Positions 50,020 through 59,304 of a stretch of 64,000 bases of DNA are shown here, one piece after another. Every line of letters begins with the position of its first letter. Positions within the stretch are counted from its first letter, which is position 1. The DNA comes from CBDBUR01 sp965212075 (GTDB lineage Bacteria > Pseudomonadota > Alphaproteobacteria > JAPOUT01 > G958296285): positions 868,001-932,000 of the forward strand of contig OZ243043.1 of assembly GCA_965212075.1 (NCBI GenBank), in the 5' to 3' direction. The notes beneath the pieces were generated by a model. It was given only the letters and a program-made list of their open reading frames with translations. It made no database searches and had not been told where the DNA came from. The translations under genes and the position numbers were made by a program.

Positions 50020-50658
50020 TTATAATAGACTCATTTGTGGCGGGGCTTCTATCTCGGCGCGCTCAAGAAGAGCGGGCGCATCATTGGCGATCTTGTTCAC
50101 CGCACGGCTGATCGGATAGGCCTCCATCAACGGCGCGGGCGCGGGCTTTAACAGACCCTGCGCGATCTCCGCAGGCTGCTCCAGCCATGCCCGCCAGTGC
50201 GCCTGCGGCATGATCGCCGGCATGCGCGGGTGAATCGCCGACAACACCGCATTCGCCGCCACCGTCAAGATCACGCATTCTCCAGATTCTTTATCCGCGC
50301 GCCACAGACCAGCCATCGCAAATAAAAGATCATCCGCGCGGCGCACCGCATAAGGCTGTCCCTTATGCAGCCCATCATGCTGCCATTCGTAAAAGGCGCT
50401 CGCAGGAAATAGGCAGCGCCCGCGGCGGAACGCGGCGCGAAACGATGGCTTGACACTGGCCGTCTCGGCGCGCGCGTTGATGAGCAGCGTCTGCGCCGCA
50501 AAGCCCCAGCGCGCCTGCCTCAGCTGCTCCCCGACAATCACCGGAACCGTCTGCCCCGGCCCGATATTATAGCGCGGCTGCTGATGAGCCCGCGCGTCAA
50601 CCGAAAAAGCCTGCGCTAGTTCGTCGGCGGAAGAAGTCAGTGCATAGCGTCCACACAT
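50020..50658 (-). CDS. yedK: SRAP-domain abasic-site shield protein (HMCES/YedK)
   Basis: Covalently traps abasic sites in single-stranded DNA through its second residue. 212 residues starting Met-Cys (MCGRYALTSS), the cysteine being the crosslinking residue after Met removal. INARAETASVKPSFR, CLFPASAFYEWQ (catalytic Glu) and IHPRMPAIM (His) complete the site. The adjacent genes are unrelated to repair except the neighbouring nuclease-like gene. Confidence 0.94.
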   Translation of the reverse strand: MCGRYALTSSADELAQAFSVDARAHQQPRYNIGPGQTVPVIVGEQLRQARWGFAAQTLLINARAETASVKPSFRAAFRRGRCLFPASAFYEWQHDGLHKGQPYAVRRADDLLFAMAGLWRADKESGECVILTVAANAVLSAIHPRMPAIMPQAHWRAWLEQPAEIAQGLLKPAPAPLMEAYPISRAVNKIANDAPALLERAEIEAPPQMSLL

Positions 50659-50703
50659 AAGATAGAATAATCTCTATCATCTTAAAAAAACAAGGGGGAA
50701 ATC

Positions 50704-51483
50704 ATGTTCAAAGCATTTGATCTATCGGGCAAAGGCGCGCTCGTCACCGGAGGCAATGGCGGCATCGGGCTGGGCATGGCCGAAGCGCTGGCACAAGCCG
50801 GCGCGGATGTCGTCATCTGGGGGCGCAATCAAGATAAAAACGACAAGGCGCAGAAAAAACTCGGCCAGCATCAGGGCAAGGCGAGCGCGCTCAAAGTGGA
50901 TGTCGCCGAAGAGGAGCAAGTCTGCGACGCCATGAGCGAAACCGCCCGCTTGCTTGGCCGCATTGATGCGGTGTTTGTCAATGCCGGCATCGGCTATGGC
51001 GCGCCGTCATTCGTTGAGATGGATACCGAAACTTATCGCAAAGTGCTCGCGGTCAATTTAGACGGCGCGTTCTGGACTCTGCGCGAAGGCGCGAAGCACA
51101 TGGTCGCGCGCGCGCAAAACAACGATCCCGGAGGCGCGCTGGTCGGCGTCGCCTCGCTCGCGGCGATCGAGGGCGCGGCGCGCAACCAGCATTATGCCGC
51201 GACCAAAGGCGCGATGATTTCCATGATCAAAGCCTGCGCGGTGGAGTTTGCGCGCTTTGGCATTCGCGCCAATGCGATCCTGCCGGGCTGGATCGCCACC
51301 GATATGACGCAGGGTGTGCAAGATTCAGATTTGTTTGCGAAAAAAGTGATCCCGCGCATTCCGATACGGCGCTGGGGGCAGCCGGAAGATTTCGGCGGCG
51401 TGGCGGTTTATTTAGCGTCTGATGCGTCGGCCTATCATTCGGGCGACACCTTCACCGTTGATGGCGGCTATTCTATTTTTTAA
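50704..51483 (+). CDS. short-chain dehydrogenase/reductase
   Basis: 259 residues, classical SDR: cofactor loop LVTGGNGGIGLGMAEAL, VNAGIGYGAP, active-site YAATKGAM (Tyr and Lys) preceded by the Ser region GVASLAAIEG, and PGWIATDMT. C-terminal DASAYHSGDTFTVDGGYSIF is typical of 3-oxoacyl/glucose dehydrogenase-type members. GGGGGAAATC precedes ATG. The stop overlaps the convergent acyl-CoA ligase stop by a few bases. The substrate is unknown. Confidence 0.9.
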   Translation: MFKAFDLSGKGALVTGGNGGIGLGMAEALAQAGADVVIWGRNQDKNDKAQKKLGQHQGKASALKVDVAEEEQVCDAMSETARLLGRIDAVFVNAGIGYGAPSFVEMDTETYRKVLAVNLDGAFWTLREGAKHMVARAQNNDPGGALVGVASLAAIEGAARNQHYAATKGAMISMIKACAVEFARFGIRANAILPGWIATDMTQGVQDSDLFAKKVIPRIPIRRWGQPEDFGGVAVYLASDASAYHSGDTFTVDGGYSIF

Positions 51484-53336
51484 AACGAAATAATTTCGGG
51501 GTCGGTATCTTTGGCGTAGAGGCGGGCGACATCGTCGGCGCGCGCGCTCAGCACCGCGCCTTGATTGATATAGCCCTTATCGGTGATCTCGCCTTTATCG
51601 GGGTTGAGCGGCGCGGTCAGCAGCAGCATCTTTTTGATGCGCTTGCTCGAGCCCGGATTGGCCTTATTGTAAGCGGCAAAACATGATTTCAGCATCTCGT
51701 GAATCTTGTCATCTTTGACGAGCTGGTCTTCGGGCAGGTCTTTGATCTGGCGCAGCGCGCCGAAATCGGGGACGCCCAAGACGGCGAGATAATCCTGATC
51801 CAGTCCGGCGATGACGCAATCGCGCAGCAGGCCGTCAGCGGCGTCAATGACATTGACGCGCAGCCTGCCCGCATTGACCCATGTGCCGGAAGCCAGCTTG
51901 AAGTCTTCGGCGACGCGGCCATCAAAGATCAGCCCCTGCGTGGGATCATCGGGGTCGACAAATTTCGCGCCGTCGCCCATGCAGTAAAAGCCTTCTTCGT
52001 CAAAGGCGGCTTTGGTTTTTTCGGGATTTTTATAATAGCCCTTCATCACACATTCGCCGCGCGCGCGCACTTCCACCTTTGAGCCGACCGGCTGCAGTTT
52101 AATTTCAACGCCCGGGAGCGGCAGGCCGAGCATCCCCATCCGATCGGTCATCCAATGAACGCCCATGATCGCGGGCGGGATTTCGGTTGAGCCATAGCCG
52201 GTCAGAAACAAAATGCGCTCGCCCGTCGTCTTGACCGCAATATGCTGCATGCGATCGGACAAATCCTTGCCCATCGCAGCGCCGCCATAGGCCATGTAGC
52301 GCAGGCGCGAGAAAAACAATTTCGCCATCTCGTCATCTGCTTCGAGCGCATCGGCCAGCAAATTATAGGCCATCGGCACATTGGAGTAGATCGTCGGCGC
52401 GATCTCCTTGAGCGCGAGGATCGTATCGTCAAACTGCCCGGGCAGAGGCCGTCCGCGATCAATGTAGCAGGTCCCGCCTTTGATCAGCCCGGTATGCAAA
52501 ATGGCTTGGCCGCCAAACACATGATTCCAAGGCAGCCAGCTCAGCGAGGTATGCGGCGGATCATCGGGTCTATCGATGGCCAGCTCGGAGCCCATCACCG
52601 CGTTGTAGCACATCATGCGCTGCGTCGTGGTTACGGCTTTCGGCATGCCGGTGGAGCCGGAGGTGAAATAAAATTTCGCGATCATGTCCCAGTCAAGTGT
52701 CTGCTCGCGCGCGGCGACGGCGTTGAGGTCACCGGCGGGGGTAAGAAAATCTTCAAAGGCGGTCGCATGATTGCCGCCGCCCTTGACCGCGACAATTTCA
52801 ACATCATCGAGTTCCAGCGCTTCAAGCGCGCGGGCAAACATCGGATAATCCTGCACGAAAATCATTTTGGGCTCGATCAGGCCAAACACATATTTGAGCC
52901 GCGCAAAGTCGCCGCTCATCAGGCTATAGGCGACAGAGATCGGCGCGACCGGCACGCCCGCGAGCATCCCCGCATAGGTGATCAAAGCGTGTTCAATGGA
53001 ATTGCCCGATAAAATCATTAGGGGGCTGTCCTGCCCGAAAGAGCGCGCGATCAAATGAGAGGCGATCGCTTGAACTTTTTGCCATGCCGCGCCATAAGCC
53101 AGCTTCGTCCATTGGCCCGGGATCGCCTTGCCTTCGGGGCGCTCGGCGAGCCAGATGCGATCGGGCGCTTCCTCAGCCCATTGCCGCAGCGGCGCCGCCG
53201 CATGCGCCGGCGACTCCCCCATCGGATTCAAATTGCGCAAAATGATCGAGCCATCATCGCGCTTTTGCACATCAAGATTGATCGGCAGAAACTCCACCGG
53301 ACGAAAAGGAACTTCAGATAAATTAATTGACATCAA
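51480..53336 (-). CDS. feruloyl-CoA synthetase-like AMP-dependent acid-CoA ligase
   Basis: 618 residues. Motifs: P-loop KFYFTSGSTGMPKAVTTTQRM, LTGYGSTEIPPAIMG, FYCMGDGAKFVDPDDPTQGLIFDGRVAEDFKLASGTWVNAGRLR and the C-terminal region GEITDKGYINQGAVL. The FDGRVAEDFKLASGTWV motif and the length match feruloyl-CoA synthase and related aromatic-acid ligases. Two adjacent Met codons form the start; it overlaps the AcuI-like gene by 14 bp, so the two are probably co-translated and act in the same catabolic route. Confidence 0.9.
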   Translation of the reverse strand: MMSINLSEVPFRPVEFLPINLDVQKRDDGSIILRNLNPMGESPAHAAAPLRQWAEEAPDRIWLAERPEGKAIPGQWTKLAYGAAWQKVQAIASHLIARSFGQDSPLMILSGNSIEHALITYAGMLAGVPVAPISVAYSLMSGDFARLKYVFGLIEPKMIFVQDYPMFARALEALELDDVEIVAVKGGGNHATAFEDFLTPAGDLNAVAAREQTLDWDMIAKFYFTSGSTGMPKAVTTTQRMMCYNAVMGSELAIDRPDDPPHTSLSWLPWNHVFGGQAILHTGLIKGGTCYIDRGRPLPGQFDDTILALKEIAPTIYSNVPMAYNLLADALEADDEMAKLFFSRLRYMAYGGAAMGKDLSDRMQHIAVKTTGERILFLTGYGSTEIPPAIMGVHWMTDRMGMLGLPLPGVEIKLQPVGSKVEVRARGECVMKGYYKNPEKTKAAFDEEGFYCMGDGAKFVDPDDPTQGLIFDGRVAEDFKLASGTWVNAGRLRVNVIDAADGLLRDCVIAGLDQDYLAVLGVPDFGALRQIKDLPEDQLVKDDKIHEMLKSCFAAYNKANPGSSKRIKKMLLLTAPLNPDKGEITDKGYINQGAVLSARADDVARLYAKDTDPEIISF

Positions 53337-54306
53337 TCACGACTCTTCCGCGAATTTTTCCGGCAAGAATATCACCGGCAAGTTTTGGCACATCATCCAA
53401 TTTGGCTTTTGTCGTCGCCTGCGCGAGCTTGTCCATATCCAGATCGCGCGAGAGCCGCGCCCACGCCTCTTCGCGCGCGGCGTGCGGCGCCATCACCGAA
53501 TCGATTCCGGTCAAAGTGATATTGCGCATAATAAACGGCGCAACGCTCGCTGGCAGGTCTAACCCCTGCGCGAGGCCGCAGCAAGCGACACAGCCGCGAT
53601 AATCGGTCGCCGCGATTACATTGGCCAGAGTATGACTGCCGACCGAATCGATCGCGCCCACCCAGCGCGGTGTGGCAATCGGGCCGCTCTGTTCGCTGAG
53701 CTCGGCGCGCGCAATGATCTCAGCCGCGCCTAATTTTTTGAGATAGTCGCTCTCCTCAACCCGACCGGTGGAGGCGATGATGTGATATCCGGCTTTGGCG
53801 AGCAGCATGATCGCCACCGAGCCAACGCCGCCCGCAGCACCGGTCACGAGAACTTTGCCGCGCTCGGGCGTGATCCCATTGCGCTCAAGTGTCAGCAAGC
53901 ATAAAGACGCGGTATAGCCTGCGGTGCCGATCGCCATCGCCTGTTCGGGCGTGATATTATCGGGCAGCTTGATCAGCCACTCCGATTTGACCCGCGCTCT
54001 TTGCGCATAGCCGCCATAATGATCTTCGCTCAGCCCGTAGCCGTTGAGCACGACCTTCGTGCCTTTTGGAAAATCGGGATGATCGGATGACGCCACCTCT
54101 CCGGCGAGATCAATGCCCGGAACCATCGGATGCTGCCGGACAATCCCCGGCATCCCCGATAAAACGAGGCCGTCTTTGAAATTGAGCGTGGAAAAAGCGA
54201 CATCAATCATCGTGTCGCCCTCCATCAGATCCTTATCCTCAAGCGAGGTGATCGTGCAACTTTGCCCCTGCTCTGTTGTTTTGCATAAAATCGCGCGGAA
54301 ACTCAT
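53323..54306 (-). CDS. acryloyl-CoA reductase-like MDR protein (AcuI/YhdH family)
   Basis: 327 residues, medium-chain dehydrogenase/reductase fold without the catalytic zinc cysteines. FSTLNFKDGLVLSG, PGIDLAGEV, the NADPH motif VTGAAGGVGSVAIMLLAKAG and the C-terminal GKIRGRVVIDVN place it in the YhdH/AcuI group, known to reduce acryloyl-CoA to propanoyl-CoA. Together with the CoA ligase it may detoxify or use unsaturated acids. AAGGAGAGGATT precedes ATG. Confidence 0.9.
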   Translation of the reverse strand: MSFRAILCKTTEQGQSCTITSLEDKDLMEGDTMIDVAFSTLNFKDGLVLSGMPGIVRQHPMVPGIDLAGEVASSDHPDFPKGTKVVLNGYGLSEDHYGGYAQRARVKSEWLIKLPDNITPEQAMAIGTAGYTASLCLLTLERNGITPERGKVLVTGAAGGVGSVAIMLLAKAGYHIIASTGRVEESDYLKKLGAAEIIARAELSEQSGPIATPRWVGAIDSVGSHTLANVIAATDYRGCVACCGLAQGLDLPASVAPFIMRNITLTGIDSVMAPHAAREEAWARLSRDLDMDKLAQATTKAKLDDVPKLAGDILAGKIRGRVVIDVN

Positions 54307-54321
54307 AATCCTCTCCTTCCT

Positions 54322-54351
54322 TTATAGATTTTACCCTTATAGGTTTTACCC
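54322..54351. repeat. 15-bp tandem duplication upstream of the AcuI-like gene
   Basis: TTATAGATTTTACCC (54322) and TTATAGGTTTTACCC (54337) are adjacent and differ at one base. They fill the short gap between pyrC and the AcuI-like gene, 16 bp before its start codon. Confidence 0.85.
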
Positions 54352-54356
54352 CGTTC

Positions 54357-55691
54357 TTAAACTTTATAAAAGCCTAAAGGTTTGCCCCAAGCTTGAGGCC
54401 TGATTTCGCCCTGCCACATCGCGATCTGGCCGGAGATCAAGGTGCCGATCGGCCAGCCCGTCACGCGGCGATCGGCGAAGGGCGTCCAGCCGCAGGGACT
54501 CGCGATCCAGCTCGCTTCAATGGTGCGCTGCGCGCGCAAATCCACGATCGTCAGCGCCGCATCGGCACCCTTGGTGAAGCCTTTGCGGCCAGCGATCCCG
54601 AAAAGCTGCGCGGGCTTCGTGCTCGCCAGCGAAATCAGCCGCGCAAGCGATAGGCGTCCGGCATGGACGTGATCCAGCATGATCGGCACAAAAGTCTGGA
54701 CGCCCGGCATCCCCGAAGGAGACTGCGGATAGGAGCGCTCCTTCTCCGCCTTCGTGTGCGGCGCATGATCCGAGCCGATCACATCCACGATATTATTCTC
54801 AATCCCCCGCCACAGAGCCGCGCGATGCTCCGCGCCGCGGATCGGCGGATTCATCTGCGCATAAGCGCCAAGCTGCTCATAACATTCCGGCGCCGATAAA
54901 GTCAGATGCTGCGGCGTCACTTCCACGCTCGCAATATCTTTCTGCCCGCCCAAAAGGGCGATCTCTTCGCCGGTGGTGATATGCAATAAATGCACTTTTT
55001 TGTTGGCCGCGCGCGCCAGCTTCAGCAGACGCCGCGTTGCAGACAAAGCGCTATCAACATCGCGCCAGATTTGATGGGTCTCAGGCTGGCCTTCTTGCGC
55101 CAGTTTTTTTCGCGCTTGCAGCCGCTCTTCATCTTCGGCGTGGAAGGCGGCGCGGCGCGTGATCTGCGCCAAAATCTTGGCGATCGTCTCATCATCATCG
55201 GTGAGCAGGCCGCCAGTGGAAGAACCCATAAAAACTTTGACGCCGCAGCAGCCCGCCTGCTGCTCAAGCTGGGCTAATCGGCTGACATTGTCTTTGACCC
55301 CGCCGACATAAAACGCATAATCGCAAAACATCCGTCCGGCGGCGCGGCTGAGCTTGTCTTGGAGCGCGGCCTCATTGATGGTCGGCGGCGCGGTGTTCGG
55401 CATTTCAAAAACCGCCGTCACACCCCCGAGCACCGCAGCGCGCGAGCCGGATTCCAGATTTTCCGCCGCATTATCGCCGGGCTCGCGCATATGAACCTGC
55501 GTATCAATGATGCCGGGCAAAATATGCAACCCGCTGACATCGAGCTCCTCGCGCGCGGTCGCCCCCGCGAGCGAAGCGCCGGTCGCGGCGATGACCCCGC
55601 CGCTGATCGCAAGATCGGCCTGCTCCTCGCGCTGGCCGTCGGCCAGAATGCCGCCGCGCAAAAGAATGTCGTAATGTGTGTCTATTGCCAT
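54357..55691 (-). CDS. pyrC: dihydroorotase (class I) or close amidohydrolase
   Basis: A zinc amidohydrolase of pyrimidine synthesis. Start at MAIDTHYDILLRGG (GGGGGAGATAAA upstream), 444 residues; earlier in-frame Met codons lie in the opposite gene's region and are rejected. Motifs: GIIDTQVHMREPGDNAAEN (the His-x-His is replaced by Gln-x-His, as in other alphaproteobacterial members), KVFMGSSTGG with the usual carbamylated Lys region, AAFHAEDEE, LLHITTGEE and GSDHAPHTKAEK. Because of the Gln it could be a non-classical dihydroorotase; allantoinase is less likely. It is divergent from ygfZ. Confidence 0.85.
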   Translation of the reverse strand: MAIDTHYDILLRGGILADGQREEQADLAISGGVIAATGASLAGATAREELDVSGLHILPGIIDTQVHMREPGDNAAENLESGSRAAVLGGVTAVFEMPNTAPPTINEAALQDKLSRAAGRMFCDYAFYVGGVKDNVSRLAQLEQQAGCCGVKVFMGSSTGGLLTDDDETIAKILAQITRRAAFHAEDEERLQARKKLAQEGQPETHQIWRDVDSALSATRRLLKLARAANKKVHLLHITTGEEIALLGGQKDIASVEVTPQHLTLSAPECYEQLGAYAQMNPPIRGAEHRAALWRGIENNIVDVIGSDHAPHTKAEKERSYPQSPSGMPGVQTFVPIMLDHVHAGRLSLARLISLASTKPAQLFGIAGRKGFTKGADAALTIVDLRAQRTIEASWIASPCGWTPFADRRVTGWPIGTLISGQIAMWQGEIRPQAWGKPLGFYKV

Positions 55692-55749
55692 TTTATCTCC
55701 CCCATTTATTTTATGGCACTTTATCGCAACAGACTCTATCATAGCCCTC

Positions 55750-56586
55750 ATGTCGGATTTTGTTTTTTGTGAGCTCGCTGACCGCGCCGTGCTGCAGATC
55801 AGCGGAGATGATCGCGCAGATTTTCTGCAAAACCTCATCACCAATGACATCCACGCGCTGCGCGCGGCGGAGATGATCTATGCGCTCCTGCTGACGCCGC
55901 AGGGGAAATTCCTGTTTGATTTTTTTATTAGTGAAGATGGAAACGGTGGCTTTCTGGTTGATCTGCAAAAATCACAGCTTGATGCTTTGGTCAAAAAACT
56001 AACCCTCTATCGCCTACGCGCGCAGGTTGAATTTGTCCGAAAGGAAAATCTCAAAGTCTGGTTCATTTGGACTCCCCAAGAGGGAAAAACGTTTACCCAA
56101 AAAAATAGCTTTCGCGATCCGCGTCATGCGGCTTTGGGTTGGCGCATGATCTCCGCGACGAAGCCGCAAGATATTCAACCGGCAAAGAGCGAAGATTATC
56201 ATCTGCATCGCATCACGCTGGGCGTTCCCGAAGCGGGGCATGAATTGACCGCCCAGCGCTTTCCATTGGAATGCAATCTTGACAGGCTTCACGCGATTGA
56301 TTTCAACAAAGGCTGCTATATCGGCCAAGAAGTCACTTCGCGTCTTCACCGCCGCGCCGATGGCGGGCGGCGGCGCCTAGCGATCATAAAAAAAATCGTC
56401 AAAAGCCACCAAGAACTCGCGGTGGGTGCGGCGGTGCTCGTTGAGGGCAGAGAGGTCGGGCAGCTGCTCTCGGCACAGGGCGATATCGGGCTCGCCATCA
56501 TCCGGCGCGATCGCCTCAATGAGGCCAAACCGCCCGCAGAACCGCTCATTAACGGGCAGCCCATCACGCTAGATTTTATGGTATAA
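55750..56586 (+). CDS. ygfZ: folate-binding protein YgfZ (Fe-S cluster maintenance)
   Basis: 278 residues from ATG 55750 (MSDFVFCELADRAVLQISGDD). GcvT-like fold: DDRADFLQNLITNDIHAL near the N terminus and the defining K-G-C-Y-x-G-Q-E motif in FNKGCYIGQEVTSRLHRR near residue 200. It is known to support tetrahydrofolate-dependent repair of certain Fe-S enzymes. The next gene, nadA, encodes an Fe-S enzyme. Confidence 0.92.
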   Translation: MSDFVFCELADRAVLQISGDDRADFLQNLITNDIHALRAAEMIYALLLTPQGKFLFDFFISEDGNGGFLVDLQKSQLDALVKKLTLYRLRAQVEFVRKENLKVWFIWTPQEGKTFTQKNSFRDPRHAALGWRMISATKPQDIQPAKSEDYHLHRITLGVPEAGHELTAQRFPLECNLDRLHAIDFNKGCYIGQEVTSRLHRRADGGRRRLAIIKKIVKSHQELAVGAAVLVEGREVGQLLSAQGDIGLAIIRRDRLNEAKPPAEPLINGQPITLDFMV

Positions 56587-56616
56587 TGCGCGAGGAGTCG
56601 CTATCAGGGTCATATC

Positions 56617-56655
56617 ATGTCTTCATCTATGTATTCATCTATTATGTATTCATCT
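56617..56655 (+). repeat. 12-bp repeat carrying multiple start codons of nadA
   Basis: ATGTCTTCATCT, ATGTATTCATCT, a spacer ATT and ATGTATTCATCT each present an in-frame ATG. Copy number changes alter only the N terminus (M-S/Y-S-S). Confidence 0.85.
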
Positions 56656-57726
56656 ATGCCTGCGCTGGCAGCGAATAACCGACAAGATAAAATCCGCCTG
56701 AGCGGCAAAACGTTTGAGCGCCTGCCCCGCCCTGCTCTTGACTACACGCCGGAAGTCGCGCGCGCCACCGCGCCGATCTATCAAAAACTGCGCGACGTGA
56801 TCCCGTCGGTGGAGTGGCCGGGCTTTGCTCCTTATATCTACGCAATCAATGAGCTGAAAAAAATTCGCAATGCGGTGGTGATCGCGCATAACTACCAGAC
56901 GCCGGAAATTTTTCACGGCGTCGCGGATATATCCGGAGACAGCCTGCAGCTCGCGCGCGAGTCAGCCAAGACCGAAGCTGATGTCATCGTTCAATGCGGT
57001 GTGCATTTTATGGCGGAAACTTCCAAGCTGCTCAATCCGCATAAGATCGTGCTGATTCCCGACAGCCAAGCGGGATGTTCGCTTGCGGCCTCTATCACCG
57101 GCGAGGATGTCCGCAACCTGCGCGCGGCCTATCCGGGCGTGCCGGTCGTCACCTATGTCAATACGAGCGCTGAAGTCAAAGCCGAGTCCGATATTTGCTG
57201 CACATCATCAAATGCGGTTGAAGTGGTTGAGAGCCTCGGCGTGGATCGGGTGCTCTGCATTCCCGACGAATATCTCGCGCGCAACATTGCGACGCAGACA
57301 AAGGTTGAGATCATCGCATGGAAAGGACGCTGTGAAGTCCATGAGCGCTTCACTGCCGATGAACTGCGCGCCTATCGCGAATCCGATCCGGGCATACGCA
57401 TCATCGCGCATCCGGAATGCCCGCCTGATGTGATCAAAGAAGCCGACTTCACCGGCTCCACCTCGGCGATGATTGGCTGGGTCAAAGACCACCAGCCTCG
57501 CCGCGTCATGATGGTCACCGAATGCTCCATGAGCGATAATGTCGCGGTGGAAAACCCCAATGTTGATTTCGTGCGCCCCTGCAATCTATGTCCGCATATG
57601 AAAAAAATCACCCTCGCCAATATCCTTGACGCGCTGCTCGATATGCGTGAAGAGGTTGTCGTTGATCCGCGTCTTGCACCCAAAGCGCGCCGCGCCATTG
57701 AGCGGATGATTCATCTGCGCCATTAA
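56617..57726 (+). CDS. nadA: quinolinate synthase NadA
   Basis: The [4Fe-4S] enzyme that condenses iminoaspartate with DHAP to quinolinate. 369 residues; three cluster cysteines are seen in VIVQCGVHFMAET, SDICCTSSNAVEV and RPCNLCPHMKKITL. Also VVIAHNYQTPEI, HPECPPDV and STSAMIGW. The 5' end is odd: a 12-bp repeat ATGTMTTCATCT gives four in-frame ATGs (56617, 56629, 56644, 56656); the conserved protein begins after the last. First gene of nadA-nadB-nadC. Confidence 0.95.
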   Translation: MSSSMYSSIMYSSMPALAANNRQDKIRLSGKTFERLPRPALDYTPEVARATAPIYQKLRDVIPSVEWPGFAPYIYAINELKKIRNAVVIAHNYQTPEIFHGVADISGDSLQLARESAKTEADVIVQCGVHFMAETSKLLNPHKIVLIPDSQAGCSLAASITGEDVRNLRAAYPGVPVVTYVNTSAEVKAESDICCTSSNAVEVVESLGVDRVLCIPDEYLARNIATQTKVEIIAWKGRCEVHERFTADELRAYRESDPGIRIIAHPECPPDVIKEADFTGSTSAMIGWVKDHQPRRVMMVTECSMSDNVAVENPNVDFVRPCNLCPHMKKITLANILDALLDMREEVVVDPRLAPKARRAIERMIHLRH

Positions 57727-57740
57727 GCGCAGCTTAAAAA

Positions 57741-59300
57741 ATGACAGAGAGTGCTGCCGGAAATTCCGGAAATATTATTTCTGGAAACATAATTTCTAAA
57801 AACGTAATTATTGTTGGTGCCGGACTAGCAGGTCTGTTTGCGGCCCTGAAGCTAGCGCCGCAGCGCGTGACAATCATCACTTCCACAGGATTGGGCACAG
57901 GCGGCTCGAGCGTCTGGGCGCAGGGCGGCATCGCTGCGGCTTTGGGCGATGACGATAAATCCAAAGATCATGCCGAAGATACCCAAAGAGCCGGCGGCGG
58001 ACTCACCCGCCGCGAAATGGCCGACATTTTAAGCGACAATATCGCCGCGCGGATTGAAGATTTAGGCCGACTGGGCATCCGGTTTGACCAAGATGAGCGG
58101 CAGCAATTTTTGCTGAGCCAAGAGGCCGGTCATCGCACGCGGCGCATCGTGCGCAGTGCGGGAGATATGGCCGGTCAAAAAATTATGCGCGGCCTCACTG
58201 AGGCGGCGCGGCGCGCGGCGCATATCACCATTCTTGAACACCATCATGTCGGGCGGCTCGCTCATCATGACGGCGAGGTGGATGGCGTGTTCGTCCAGCA
58301 AGAGGGTCGCGCCGACTGGGAATATTATCCGGCGCAAGCAGTCGTGCTCGCAACCGGCGGCTGCGGCCACCTCTACCAGATGACCACCAACCCGCCGCAG
58401 GCGCTCGGTGCCGGATTGGCAATGGCCGCGCTTGCCGGTGCGCAGATCGCCGACGCCGAATTCGTCCAATTTCATCCGACTGCACTGAATGTGAATGTTG
58501 ATCCCGCACCGCTCGCCACCGAAGCTCTGCGCGGCGAAGGCGCGGTGCTCGTCAATGCGCAAGGTCGGCGCTTCGCCTCCGAGCTCGCAACGCGCGATCT
58601 CGTCGCGCGCGCTGTTGCGCAAGCCGTCCAGCAAGGCGGCGCATTTCTTGATGCACGCGGCATTACATCTTTGGACATCACCACGCATTTTCCTGTCATC
58701 TGCGCCGCCTGCGCACAGGCCGGACTTGATCCCAAAAAGGATCTGATCCCAATCGCGCCCGCCGCGCATTACCATATGGGCGGCGTCGCCACCGACCGGC
58801 ATGGCCGCTCCTCTTTGCGCGGGCTGTGGGTCTGCGGCGAAAGCGCAGCCAATGGCATGCATGGCGCCAACCGGCTCGCGGGCAATTCGCTCGGCGAAGC
58901 GCTCGTCTTTGCAGCGCTGGCGGCGCAGGATATTGACTCCCGCCCTCTGCCTGACAAACAGCCGATCTATAAAAATTTCTGCAATCAAAAAAATGCCGCG
59001 CCGCAAATCGCACAAGAGCTGCGCTACATTATGAACGAATATGTCGGTGTGATGCGCGATGAGGACGGCCTCAAAATGGCTTTGGCGCAGATCACCGCGC
59101 TTGATGATCAAGCGCGCGGCCATGTGGCTACGGAAAACATGCTGATCACCGCCCAGATGATCGCCGCTGCCGCGCTGGCACGGCGCGAAAGCCGCGGCGC
59201 GCATTATCGCAAAGATTATCCCGAGCCCGATTCCTCACAAGCATCGCGCGCTTTTTTCACTTTGTCTCAAGCTCGTGATATTGAAAAGGAATTGGTGTAG
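57741..59300 (+). CDS. nadB: L-aspartate oxidase NadB
   Basis: The FAD enzyme that oxidises L-aspartate to iminoaspartate, the partner of NadA. 519 residues: FAD-binding VIIVGAGLAGLFAALKL, GGSSVWAQGGIAAAL, GHRTRRIVRSAGDMAGQ, VLATGGCGHLY, VQFHPTAL, RDLVARAVAQ, HYHMGGVATDRHGRSS and GANRLAGNSLGEALVF. The first 20 residues are a repeated GNIIS-GNIIS-KNVI encoded by three 15-bp units. 15 bp after nadA. Confidence 0.95.
   Translation: MTESAAGNSGNIISGNIISKNVIIVGAGLAGLFAALKLAPQRVTIITSTGLGTGGSSVWAQGGIAAALGDDDKSKDHAEDTQRAGGGLTRREMADILSDNIAARIEDLGRLGIRFDQDERQQFLLSQEAGHRTRRIVRSAGDMAGQKIMRGLTEAARRAAHITILEHHHVGRLAHHDGEVDGVFVQQEGRADWEYYPAQAVVLATGGCGHLYQMTTNPPQALGAGLAMAALAGAQIADAEFVQFHPTALNVNVDPAPLATEALRGEGAVLVNAQGRRFASELATRDLVARAVAQAVQQGGAFLDARGITSLDITTHFPVICAACAQAGLDPKKDLIPIAPAAHYHMGGVATDRHGRSSLRGLWVCGESAANGMHGANRLAGNSLGEALVFAALAAQDIDSRPLPDKQPIYKNFCNQKNAAPQIAQELRYIMNEYVGVMRDEDGLKMALAQITALDDQARGHVATENMLITAQMIAAAALARRESRGAHYRKDYPEPDSSQASRAFFTLSQARDIEKELV
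57765..57809 (+). repeat. 15-bp degenerate tandem repeat (x3) at the nadB 5' end
   Basis: TCCGGAAATATTATT, TCTGGAAACATAATT and TCTAAAAACGTAATT are contiguous. They encode a leader before the first beta strand of the FAD fold; the third unit supplies the KNVI that starts the strand. Confidence 0.75.
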
Positions 59301-59304
59301 AAAA

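Noticed and set aside
54357..55691. Inactive dihydroorotase because the first His of H-x-H is Gln
   Set aside because: The DTQVH form is usual in the alphaproteobacterial group of this family, so it is not a sign of decay.
58062..59204. A 380-codon minus-strand open frame opposite nadB
   Set aside because: Antisense shadow of nadB; no motifs and no ribosome-binding site.
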